From: Taxillus chinensis
Lineage: Eukaryota > Streptophyta > Magnoliopsida > Santalales > Loranthaceae
Assembly: GCA_023512835.1 (NCBI GenBank)
Contig: CM042088.1
Location: 39,660,164 to 39,724,163, forward strand
Direction of reading: 5' to 3'
Length of the DNA: 64,000 nt
The stretch's first letter is position 1. Every line of letters begins with the position of its first letter. Positions 12,940 through 24,262 of this stretch are shown here, in pieces. Below the pieces are notes generated by a model, which worked only from the letters and a program-made list of their open reading frames with translations, ran no database searches and was not told the origin of the DNA. The translations under genes were made by a program, and so were the position numbers.

Positions 12940-13957
12940 GGGGTAAATGGTGTGTTTATTTTTATTATTTTCTATCTCTTTTGCCCGTTTCAGGGCCCCT
13001 TCGACCTCTGTAGATACAATTATTTATGACAAGACCTTGTCTTTAGATGCTCAAATCATATTACAAGTCTGGGTCGTCACTGTGGATACAATGATTTATG
13101 ATATGACCTTTTCTTTAGGGCCCAATCTCATGGCGTATCCACATATCCCATGCATGTTCTTCTTTTCTTTTTTATAATTTTTTTTTCCTTTTTTGTGTGA
13201 GATTTTTAATGCAATTGAACTATATATTATAAAGACAGCATTTTTTAGACAAACGAAATTCATTTTGCTTAATGAACTCACTTCACGTTTTATCTTTTTT
13301 CTTTCCCCCTACCAATCTCATCCCTTCTACTTTAGTTTAACATAAACGAAATAAATGTGCACTTTTTTTAAAGAAAAGAATGGGTTCTCAGTTGTAATGT
13401 GAAAGAAAAATGGCACACAAAGATCACTTCAATTGAATCAATGCGTTGTTTGTTTTAATTTGATGACACACAATCATTAACAATATCTTTGTTGAGTTTA
13501 AAAGTTTTTTAAAACTCTGTATAAGGCCAGTATTTTTTTTCTTAAAGAAACAATAAAAAAACATAATTAAATAGCCAAATGGGATCCTCCAGGGGGTCAG
13601 GATTGGAATTTGGATGTTCCGGAAGCATCCAATGCCTTGGAGTTTTGTGGATTTATAGTCGTTGAAAATTTAAATTCCGAATCGGTCCCTGGTAAAATCC
13701 ATGAAATCGCGAGCCCCACTCGCGCTCTCTCTCTCTCTCTCTCTCTCTCATTGTACGATTTTTTGCATCCCATTTTGATTTGTCCTGTCTGCCAGGCCAG
13801 CAACCATATTCCCGAATTAGCCTTGAAATTTTCCCGGGTTTTCAAATAATTTTTTTTTAAAAAAAAGTTTTTTAATTAATATAATTCATTCCCAATTTTA
13901 TCGAAAATCTTCGATTCCTTGCCTCGTCTCAAATTTTAAAAGCAAAACTACCATTGA
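12940..13957. other. Upstream intergenic DNA with a (CT)n tract
   Basis: There is no gene here. A (CT)n microsatellite lies at 13725-13749. A short phrase recurs (TACAATTATTTATGACAAGACC near 13014 and TACAATGATTTATGATATGACC near 13086), suggesting a local duplication. Confidence 0.5.
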
Positions 13958-13965
13958 GATTGCAT

Positions 13966-14536
13966 GAGGGGTGAGTATCGGTCGGTTCGATTGGTTTGTA
14001 TATAATTTTTAAACCAAATCAATGATATTCGGTTTAAAAAAAATTCAAACCAAAACAAACCAATAAATGTTAAAAACCATCGGTCTTAGTTCGGTTCGGT
14101 GCATAAAAATTCGGTTCGGTTCATCGGTTTAAATCGGTTTTTGAATTTTAATGTCATATAAAAAAATACATTCATTTTAATTTTTAAACATCATCACCAA
14201 TCGGCCAAGTTTATGACTCTACGGGTAAATCCAACAGAGATAAGTGAAAATTGAGAAGTGGGAATGTCAACCTTTGGACTTTCTATTTCAAGAAAGCGCA
14301 AAACTAAGGAATGCGTGGGAATTGGGAAGCGGAAAGTGCCAACGTGTTGAATTGATAACGTCTGTTCGGTTAGTTCGGTTAATCAAACCCCAAAACCATG
14401 AACCGAACCAATAACATCGGTTTTCTAAAAATAAAAACCAAATAAACCAATATAATTTTAAAAACCAGCTTTTTTCGGTCAAAATGATTTGGTTCGGTTT
14501 GATTTGTTGGTTTGGTTCGGTTCTTGATCACCCCTA
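13966..14536. mobile_element. hAT-type MITE with 8-bp target duplication
   Basis: The termini are GAGGGGTGAGTATCGG on the left and, reverse-complemented, TAGGGGTGATCAAG on the right, followed inward by GGTTCGGTT-type stretches on both sides. The flanking 8 bp GATTGCAT is identical at 13958-13965 and 14537-14544. The 8-bp duplication and the TAGGGGTG terminus fit non-autonomous hAT elements. No transposase frame is present in the 571 bp. Confidence 0.85.
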
Positions 14537-14623
14537 GATTGCATTGATGTTTATACAAATAATAATGTAAATGAGCGTGTGTCGAATTCAAGTAAGAATT
14601 AATAAAGATTATTAAATCTCAAC

Positions 14624-15413
14624 TAGGGGTGGTATCCGTCATAACGGGTGCGGAGTCTATTTATTATCGTACTTCACTCCCGCATAAGCTGATAATAAAA
14701 TTTTAAAACCGTACCCTATCCCATGTGTAAGTGGGGCGGTGTACCTCATCCTATGGCAGATTAGCGGGGGAGGCTTCATCCGTTCGCTCCCTACTACTGG
14801 TTTTTATTAATCCTCTCTTAAGACAACCTTGCCTTTTAGAGGCTCCACGAAGCAGTTGATAGGAGTAATTTGGGTTCTATTATAGGCAAAATCAACCTAT
14901 TACCGCCTCCTATCCTCGCTTATGGGTAAATTAAATTTTAAGATCGTATCTCGTTTCATATGTAGGCGAGACAAGATATATCGTTCCTTAATGTATCTGC
15001 GAATAAGGTTTTATTTGTCCGCATCTTGTTATCGCTTTTTATTGGATCTGTTCATATCAATAATTTTGTCTTAAATCAAATTTCTACATTATTTTTAACA
15101 AAAAAAATATCAAAATGATTTAATTTTACAATAATAAATACCATTAAAAAATATCAAAAATCGTAAATAATAGTTAAATAATAATATTAAAAATATTATA
15201 AAATTATAAATAAATATTATTAAAATTAGGCGGGACGGGAGAGGGACGAGGTATCCCGTTACCTATTACCGCTTTCCGTCCCACTTGGGGCGGGATGTCA
15301 AGTTTAAAAACCGCACTCACTCTTGCTAGGGCGTTATAACCCATCCCGCATAGCGGGTGGTAGAACGGATAGCGAACGAAATAGCGGGGGCGGATATCCG
15401 TTGCTCACCCCTA
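14624..15413. mobile_element. hAT-type MITE with 8-bp target duplication
   Basis: The left terminus is TAGGGGTGGTATCCG and the reverse complement of the right terminus is TAGGGGTGAGCAACGG. GC-rich subterminal blocks contain several GCGGG/CCCGC motifs around an AT-rich core. The target duplication ATCTCAAC is perfect at 14616-14623 and 15414-15421. It is a 790-bp element with no coding capacity, so it depends on a transposase elsewhere. Confidence 0.9.
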
Positions 15414-15421
15414 ATCTCAAC

Positions 15422-18400
15422 TAATCAAAAGAATTGAATAATAGAGTTTTGATTCAAAGTTTATTTAATTAAAATATTATAATTATAAATTAAAGCACCT
15501 AACAAAAATATATTAAAGACAAATAATATTATTCATATGATATTACTCATAAATAATTTTAAATTATTTAAATTTATAATTTTTATAAATAATCATATTT
15601 TTTAAAAATAATATATCCTACCAACCAACTGAGGCAATTTGTGAATTAGCCTAAGTTTTTAAAAAAACAAAAGCCAATCCAACCTCAACGGTTAAGGGCG
15701 TATCTGGGCTGGCATAGAATATAAAAATATTAATAATAATTTAAAGTTAATAATTTATTTGATTTGTAACAAAACACATTATATGACACGACTGATAATC
15801 CCAACTATTGCTTGATTGTAACATTTCAATGTACTTAGTTCGTTTGTAATTGTCGTATATGTTCTTATAACTGTGCCAACGGCGTGCGTGTATAAGAAGG
15901 GCAGGGGCCAGGGAGGTAGGATCCAGTGGGGCAAATGCATGCAGTTCCTAATCGTGAACGTTGTGAAGACTCAAAGACTAGATACGGTAGAGCCTGAAGT
16001 GAAATTAGGAACTACAAAATGACAGTAAATGGTGACTGGCAATTAAAATGTCTAAAGCTAATACAAATCATCCCAATGCAACCCAACTTAACCCCACAAG
16101 CATAACAATAGAGACAAATCTAACTTCAGCGCTGGCATATTTTGATTATAATGACAATAATTAGTATGATTGAAAGTTGGAGGTTAACGTGTCTAGACAT
16201 AATATATTTTAATTTTTTTTTATATATCGTTATGACACATTAATATTTGGTTACTAATAATTAACTGATCGAGTTAAAATTTTTTTATTCTTTTGTGACT
16301 ATTTGCATTCTTACTTCTCACTCGTAAGTTTGAAAAATTATTAAAATGTAGTAACGACAGGACTATGAAACTAACGTACGACTCTATAATGGGTTAACAT
16401 CTTCTAACATTTGCATGTTTGTAAAATTATATATAAAGGCATGAGTGTGGAGCTTAACAAAGTTTAATTTAGATGAGCTTTTTACATAAATTGCATGTTT
16501 ATTTTTATAACAAACCAATCTCCTCATTTTAATTATTCTCCAAACCCACCAAACTCATCTTCAATATGAACATAGTAGCAATCACAAAATACGAAAAAAA
16601 AAACTTATACTCGAAACCATTTGTGAAGCTTTGCAAACCAAACAATAATGGGTTCAAGTTCGTATAAAATGAGCAATGAGCTAAACTTTTTGAAAACTAA
16701 TCGTTTATAAAAAGATCTAAATGCAGTTATTGAAATTAAAACTGCATTACAAGTTTTTTATATTTTTATTAAAATAATATTATTTTAATGAAAATATTAT
16801 TAATTAAAATAATATTATTTTGATGTCAATATAAAGGAATTATAGTACAATTTATATTTGGACATTAGAAGTAGCATTGCTCTAGTCATATTCATAATAG
16901 CATTTAAAATCATTGAAATATAAATTCTTAGTTATTTAACCCACGGTCACTTGGACACAAATTAAAAGACAAACACGTTTTTTTTTCTTTTTTCTTTTCT
17001 TATTTAATTTAAAGTTAAAGCAAAACCTTTTAAAATTATTAGGAACAAACTTATTTCTATATTATTTATGTTAAAGATAGACCCTAATTTATTTAAAACA
17101 TTTAAAACTTTAATAGTCTATATTTAAAACAAAACTTGAACTATCACAAATGCAATTTGTTTAAATAAGGTAAAATTGCTAATTATAATAAAGAATTAAA
17201 TGTAAAAGCATTTTTAAAAAGAAAGAGAAAATAATGACTCGAAAATTTTGAAGAGGTCTTCGGACACTTGCTGCAATAGCTCTTCCTCTTTTGGAAAACA
17301 TTTTAAAACAATTACCCAAACACAAACTATAGCAATCTTTTTTATTCCACGACTCGCTTCAAAGAGAGTGAATTATTTTAGGCAATTTTTGGTGTCTTGA
17401 GAATACGAGGGGAGAGGAGAGAGGGGGAGAGGAGGTGAGAAAGAGTAAATCTTTTCATATGAAACTTAATTTTTTAAATTATTTATTATTTTTAAATTAT
17501 AATATTATGATATATATATAGTGTGAATAGTACCTAGAAGTACTGTTTACATGAAAAGTATTTTCACTAGTACTCTTCATTTGAACTATGTTTTACTTTA
17601 GAAAGAGTAATACTATAAAACATGTGTGTGATATATACACATATAAATGAAAGGAGGAAATTGAAATATAAATGGTATCAAATCCAGACAAAAATAAAGT
17701 TTTGATAGTCACCTCTCATTGTATACCATTTGTATATAAATAGTGTGCAAAGATAAAAAAAAATATTTTGAACGAGTTGGATTACTTAATTATATGTGTT
17801 TACTTAGGGTTGAGGAACTAAAGGTAAAGTTCTTCTTACTCCATTGGGGGGTCGATAGAATTTGATTTCACTGGAAAATTTGAAATAAAAAAAATGACAT
17901 AAGAATATGATAGTTTACTACCTATGAAGCACTAAAAGGAAAAAATAACAACATAATGTTTACCACAAAAAGAAAAAAAGTCAAAGGAAACCAATGTTTA
18001 TTGACTGTGATGTGTTAGAAAAGAAAGACACACGCAACTTATTGTATATTGTTCATTTAAATTGAATGTTACGAGTAATAGAGTTTAAACTAATACCTAA
18101 TACATCACCTACAAAAAAGTGGAAGCCTTAAACATTACTGCCAAAACAATTGGATTTCTAAGTAATTTTGAACGTTTTTCCTCCATGAGATGGACACCTA
18201 TTTTGGGTTAATTTATTGGGGCTCAAGGTATAAGGTTTAGTTGCCTGCCATCAAGGCCGACCTGCTAATAGCTTAGCTATAATATCAGGTAAATTTAACT
18301 TGATTTATAATTTTAGACAAATATACATAAAATTATTGTTGTGTCATATTAGTATTTACTCCAAACTCGTCTTAAATCCTCAATGTATCTTTCCATCATT

Positions 18401-20537
18401 ATGCATCAAACTAGTTATGAGAAGGATGCTGAAAGGGTAATTCGAGAAAATAAATTTAATCAAAAAAAAATTACATCATTGGAGATAAATCATATATACC
18501 AATCTAAATATAAGTTTAATTAATTAAATATAATTAAGCTTATTAGAGTTGCTCTAATAAACTGACCTATTATTTTATTATAACATTTATTTTCAACTCT
18601 TAAGCTGTTCACTTAGTGTGTTTGGATTTAGGATTATCTTATTATTTATGATTAATATTCTGTTTAATTTACATCGCCATAAGACTTAGGAGTGGATTAA
18701 TAGTTAATCACTTAATAGAATAATGTGTTTCTTTCATTCCTTTTATTGGAATAGTAGGATGAATTTTAAAAATAATTAATTAATATTATATTATAATAGA
18801 GAGCGATAAATCAAATTTATATTATCACAAAGTCTTGAATTGATACTAACTACACAATATTAGATTTAAATAATAAAATTATTAGTTTCACCTACATGCA
18901 TGATTTATCCAGCAACCAAACGCACAGTTATTGAATGCATGATAGAAAGCTTTGCTCAATGAACTACAAATTCATTTGCTGTCGCCGATGAGTATGAAAA
19001 AAGAAGTTATATCTATAAAAATTTACAATGTTTGAAAGTGTACAGTATTATTCAACTCACAATTACATGAATTTTGTAAGGGCAAAACTTCAAACCTTCA
19101 GCCATAAAATTCTATTTTCAGTGATCATATACATTGAACAAAAATTGGTAAATTAAAATAACTTTTTACAGTCAAAAGCTTACCCCCGGAAAATAGAACA
19201 TGCAAAATAAAGACTTGATGAGGTTTCACTTATTGAAATTTGATATACGTATTATGTTATTCTAAGTCGTGCACAGGGCTTGATGTGTTTATTTACCTAA
19301 CTGGTAACAACAACAATAATAATATATAAGTACACCTAAAGAAATAAGCTGCTAAGTCGCGTGGTTTGTTTTTTAATATATTTATAATAATATAATAACC
19401 ATAATCGGTGTAAGATAGAATAATATATTTATTTCTTCCCACGAAACGAAAGAAAGAAAGTGTATATTAAAAATATATATATATATATATAATAACCATA
19501 ATTGGTGCACGAACCGACGAAGTTAGCCAGTAGTGATTTTTTGTGGTAGTTTTTTTTTTTTTTTAACTTGGTAGCAGCATCAAAATTTAATAAGATATAT
19601 ATTTTGAGGTTTCACATTGTTACTCCCGACTCCCGAGGCGGCATCATTCATCAACGCATGCAAGAGCTCTGTCGATTTCTCATGGTCATGGCCTCATGGG
19701 ACCCCAATTATTTTATTTGCATTGGATCCCGAACCAGTTAGTGCCTCCGTGCTTGTATTCCTGCCACTTTGACTATGAGCGTGATTGCGTGCGTACGAAG
19801 ACCATGGTCCGAATCCGGCGTTATGGAAAGCAGGCAACGGCTATTTTTTAAAATTATATATACATGTCACAATATTAATAAATATACAATATATTTAAGA
19901 TTAATATTATATTACGTATGTATAATTTAAAATAGTATTTGATAAATCAAATAAGTCATATCATAGTATTGAAACATCAAATATTTTTTAAAATTATACC
20001 TATATGATTAAATATTAATTATATATCATTATAAAGTATTTTTAAAATACATATTTTAACTAAAAAATTTAATAAATTATAACTTTTATTCCATTAGTTC
20101 TCTAAAAATAAAAATTATAATTTATTAAAGTTTTTAGCTATAATCAAATACGCGTAATTTGATTATTATTATAGTATTAATTATATAATCAAATACGTGT
20201 AATTTGAAAATACTTTATAGTCATATGTAGTCAATATTTAACCTATATATATATATAATTTAGAAAAACATTTAATGAGTTCAATGTCATATGTGTTAAA
20301 GAGGAGGAAGAGTGAAATATTATATTATAATAAGTGTTATTATTATGTCAAAATCCTTGAGAAAATTATGTCATATTGTATTATAGTAATATTTTTATTA
20401 AAAATATTAAAAGAGTATTGGACCTTATTTTTTTTGGATCGGATACACATTTACATAATATATCAACTCAAAGTCAAATGGTACGTAACAACAGTTAATG
20501 CTTAGGTCAACACCTCAGATCATATTATAATGTTTAT

Positions 20538-20587
<50 letters not shown>

Positions 20588-20688
20588 GGACTTAAGCCCC
20601 CCATAAAGGTTAATAGTCAATGGTGAAACAGTTCAGATTAGCGCTCCAGTCAGCCTCCAAGCACTTCAACGAAGTGAACCAAAACGGC
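15422..20688. other. AT-rich intergenic DNA, no gene recognised
   Basis: I found no supportable gene in these 5 kb. The sequence is AT-rich with small inverted stretches (for example around 16780-16820) and (TA)n tracts at about 19473-19491 and 20542-20588. A GC-richer patch at 19620-19840 has no consistent open frame. Confidence 0.55.
20542..20588. repeat. (TA)n microsatellite
   Basis: Alternating TA broken by one GTA, directly upstream of the 72-bp tandem array. Confidence 0.9.
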
Positions 20689-21360
20689 CTGATCACAAAT
20701 GTCATTTTATAATCCAGTAGGACTTGCATATATCAACATGAAGTTCTAGTGTTGTTTGATCCTAAAACGGTATTGTTTTGATGTCAAAAAGGCCTTGCTC
20801 ACATTAAGGTGACGAATCAAAGCTTTCTTAACCCTAAAACGACATTGTTTTGCAGTTTAGAGACTGCTATATATATCAATATGATGCACCAACGCTGCTT
20901 CATCTTGAAATAGTGTCATTTTAAACCCACATAAGCTCTTGTTGATGTCAAAGGGATGAACTAGGGATGCCTTAACCCAAATGCGACATCGTTTTAACAC
21001 CTAAGTAGGCCTAGACTACGTCATCATGACCTCTTAGAATCACCAGAACATCAAAAACTAATTTGTTTTGTCCCCTATTAGACCTTGTTAATGTAATTGT
21101 AGTACATTAGAAGCACTTTGACCTTAAGACGATTTTGTTTTGCTCTCCAGAGGACCTTGTCAACATCATTTCGATGCACCAACAGACCTTGGCCTTAAGA
21201 TAATGTCGTTTTGCACTTCTAGAGTTTCTTGCCTACAACAGTGTGCCTTTTCCCTCATCGGTAACTCCACTGGACCCCCCAAATGGCATCATTCACCCTC
21301 CAGCACGCCTCAGCTCTCCCTACCAAATCCATTGGACCCTTGAAATGATATAGTTCGACC
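20689..21360. repeat. Degenerate minisatellite, period about 72 bp
   Basis: The phrase CCTAAAACGACATTGTTTTG recurs in diverged form at about 20689, 20761, 20833, 20904, 20977, 21049, 21122 and 21193. Looser copies follow near 21276 and 21337. Spacing is 71-73 bp for the first eight. Each unit also carries a GGCCTTG...ATGATGCACCAAC-like tail. No protein is encoded. Confidence 0.75.
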
Positions 21361-21736
21361 GTTAATGCGCCTTTTCTCTCACTAGCTCTATTAGCTTTAT
21401 TTTAATTTTTATAATTGTTTATATATGAAATTTAATAACTCAATTAAATTTATATAATATAATATATACATTAAATTCTAAGTCATCTGGGGGTAAAAAT
21501 AAAAAACAAAAATAAAAACAAAAAATCCACGGGCTAGCCTGCTCCTGCACGAGATGGGCCTAAATAGGTCAACCCGTTTAGGCCTGCGTTTTATGAGGGA
21601 ATGGTGGTCGATGTGGTCGATCTCGCGTGTTTTTCGGTCGATGTCGACCCTAAGTTAGTGTATTTTTGACGTACGTCGAATTTGTCTACGATTTTAGGGT
21701 TTTCTAGGCTCTATTTTTTAGAGGCCCTGAGAGAGA

Positions 21737-21740
<4 letters not shown>

Positions 21741-21818
<78 letters not shown>
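21741..21818. repeat. (GA)39 microsatellite
   Basis: Uninterrupted GA dinucleotides over 78 bp, the longest perfect microsatellite in the window. Confidence 0.97.
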
Positions 21819-21820
<2 letters not shown>

Positions 21821-22077
21821 GTCGTTGGTTTCATTGTTACCGCTACATTTTTGGAAGAGGGAGGCGCCTATCGGAGAGGGGCGAGGAGCACGGAAGATCC
21901 TTCAAGCCGAAACCCTAACATAATCGGATTCGAGGTAGGTGGTTCTGTCATCTTGAGGTTGTTTCGTTGGGCATGAAGACACATATTTTTGGAGTTTCAA
22001 ACTTTATTTTGGTATACTAGTTTGAGAGAGATTGTGTTATGATATGTGACATTGTGGTACTGTGACAAACCGATATG

Positions 22078-22083
22078 TGTGTG

Positions 22084-22122
<39 letters not shown>

Positions 22123-22123
22123 T
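22078..22123. repeat. Compound (GT)n(TA)n microsatellite
   Basis: GTGTGTGTATATATATATAT followed by a GT run. Confidence 0.9.
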
Positions 22124-22278
22124 TGTGTTGTGAAGCATAAAATAGAGATGATATGATGATATATTAAGGTGCACTGTGTGTTTAGGGTACATGCGTAAGA
22201 CTTATTCTTTGTTAATGGATATGTTCCATGAGATGCTTGTGTGTTCTTTTGGTTATTTTGCTTGATGTGTGAAATTGT

Positions 22279-22470
22279 GGTCCCATTGAAGGGATAGTCC
22301 AAGAGTGGACCTGAGATGTTGAGGTTCCATTGAGGGGATAGTCCTGGATTGGACATAAGATATTGAGGTTCCATTGAGGGAACAATCATGGAATGAACAC
22401 GAGTATTTAGGTTCCATTGAGGAAACAATCCTGGAATGGACACGAGTATTTAGGTTCCATTGAAGGAACC
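22279..22470. repeat. Tandem repeat, 43-44 bp unit, about 4.5 copies
   Basis: GGTTCCATTGAGG-type starts occur at 22279, 22323, 22367, 22410 and 22453. Each is followed by a GGATAGTCC or AACAATCC block and a GGA..GGAC block. The open frames over this array on the minus strand are a by-product of the unit length, not genes. Confidence 0.85.
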
Positions 22471-22678
22471 ACCTGTGAATCCTTTGTGTGTGGTTTACTG
22501 TTACTTTAACTACACTGCACTGCACATATTTGCACTGGGCATATTGTGGAAAAGATGTTGGGTTGGTCTAGGGAGACATAACCTTTACTGAGCTATGGTT
22601 TCCTCACTCACCTTTAATGTCTTTTTCTGTAGGACCTAGCAGACATTAGGAGATTATATTGCCAAGGAAGCTTGATTA

Positions 22679-23931
22679 CAGGGCCGGCCCTGCCTTTTTG
22701 CAGGGTCAAGCGGCCGCTTGAGGCCTCCGATTTTTTGGGGCCTCCGGGCATCATCTTCTTCATCCCGTTTTAGTTCTCTCCACAGCTCTAGTTGACGTAG
22801 TCGCAGACCCGTAGCCGCTACTGGTATACTGCAATGCTATGTCGGCTTTAAAATCCAGTCCCAAGAGTCCAAGACGTCATATCGATGAAGGGCCCTCTTG
22901 CAGTTGTAGGCATGGGCTGGGCCGCATATTTTAAAAAATAAACTTAATATAAAAATAATAAATATATGTCATTTAACTCTGCCTCTCTCTTTCTTTACAT
23001 TTCTTTTCTACAACTACGACTCTACGAACAAGAGACTAGGGTAAATTGCAGGTGCAGAGTACAACACTCCTACACCATTGACACAGCGACACCACGAATT
23101 GTTCCAATTTGTTTGAGAATCTTGAATCAAAGGTACGAAATTATTGTTATTTGTTCTAATTCTCTTTAATCTCCCATAAATTTGCTTTAATATGATGAAA
23201 TTGATGATTTAGGTTTTAATTTTCCTTCATTTCTTCCCCTGTTAGTTCTAGGTAATTTATTGTATTCTTATTTTGTTTTTTCTTAGATTTTCATCTTGGT
23301 TTTTTGATAATTTTTTTTACGTATTTTTAAGAACTTATAAATTATAATTCTTTGATAAGGATAAATAAAAAATTAGGATATCACTGGTTTGATTCTCAAG
23401 AGAGGGAAGGAACTTATACAACACTAGCCTTTGGCCCCTTGGCCAGTTGGCCCTTGCTTGGGTGTGTGATTTTAATTGCTGGTTTTCCGATTCAATGAGA
23501 GAAAGAGAGAGAAATCAGATAATTATAATTTTTTGAAGAGATTTTAAGGTTTCTAAATTATAATTGTTTTATATTGCTTTAAAAAGAAGAAGAAGAAGAA
23601 CCGAAGAAGTACCCAAGAAGCCATTGCTGCCCAATATAACCATAGACCAAACAAAAATAAGTAGAATTAAAAAAGGACGTGGAATCAAAACCAACAAATT
23701 TTTTTTTTTCAATTTACAAGTATTATTTTCTTGATTTCCTTAGATTCAATTACTATTTTTTTTAAATTACTAATTTTTATTTCAGGATTGATGAAAGAAG
23801 TCATGCCTCTAAAAGAAAACATCAGTCAAGGCTAAGCGAGTAGAAAAGCAAATTTTTAAAAGTTATGTACTGCAGGGGGGCCTCATTGTAAGATTACGCT
23901 TAGGGCCACCCAAACTACAGGGCCGGCCCTG
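22679..23931. mobile_element. hAT-type element with palindromic 14-bp termini
   Basis: CAGGGCCGGCCCTG stands at both ends (22679-22692, 23918-23931). Weaker inverted similarity (GGCCTCC/GGGGCC blocks) follows inwards. The flanks CTTGATTA (22671-22678) and CTTGATTG (23932-23939) are an 8-bp target duplication with one mismatch. The 1,253-bp interior is AT-rich with no transposase frame, so it is non-autonomous. It is inserted in the LTR-like fragment described separately. Confidence 0.85.
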
Positions 23932-24262
23932 CTTGATTGTTTGATTTGTTGTTTCATTTAAGTTCATGTAAAATGTTAAGCGATTAAGACTTATGTATTC
24001 ATTTGAAAGTTGATGTATTTATTTAAAACACTATGTTTTGGGCTGATGACCTTATTTATCATGTAAGACTATTTTATTATATGAATGATTTTTCTTGTAT
24101 GGTTTGTGCATGTCATGTATAAGATTGTAATAGGTTTTGGGTAGTACCATTGTGGGAGTCCTCTTAGGTGACTATTCATTAACCCCTTGTCTTCCTAGGT
24201 GCAAGGCATGAGGCATCATTAATTGATTTCTTGGTGTTGGAAAATCCGGGACGTAACAGTTT

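Larger units (their letters stand above)
21440..24262. mobile_element. LTR-like retrotransposon fragment, interrupted by a hAT element
   Basis: The region holds a pyrimidine/purine tract, a (GA)39 run, a 43-44 bp tandem array and a stretch at about 22557-22660. That stretch aligns with 44505-44620 in another fragment; shared words include GGAGACAT and CTATGGT. It ends in a CCGGGACGTAACAG-type phrase near 24247-24260, as plant Gypsy LTRs often do. A hAT element (22679-23931) sits inside. No reverse transcriptase, primer binding site or second LTR was seen, so a solo or decayed LTR is the most I would claim. The left boundary is a guess. Confidence 0.4.

Noticed and set aside
21682..21918. Plus-strand frame with a long Arg-Glu run
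   Set aside because: It is the translation of the (GA)39 microsatellite.
21997..22525. Two minus-strand frames with repeated PSMEP/QWNL words
   Set aside because: Produced by the 43-44 bp tandem repeat and the GT microsatellite; no start, domain or splice evidence.
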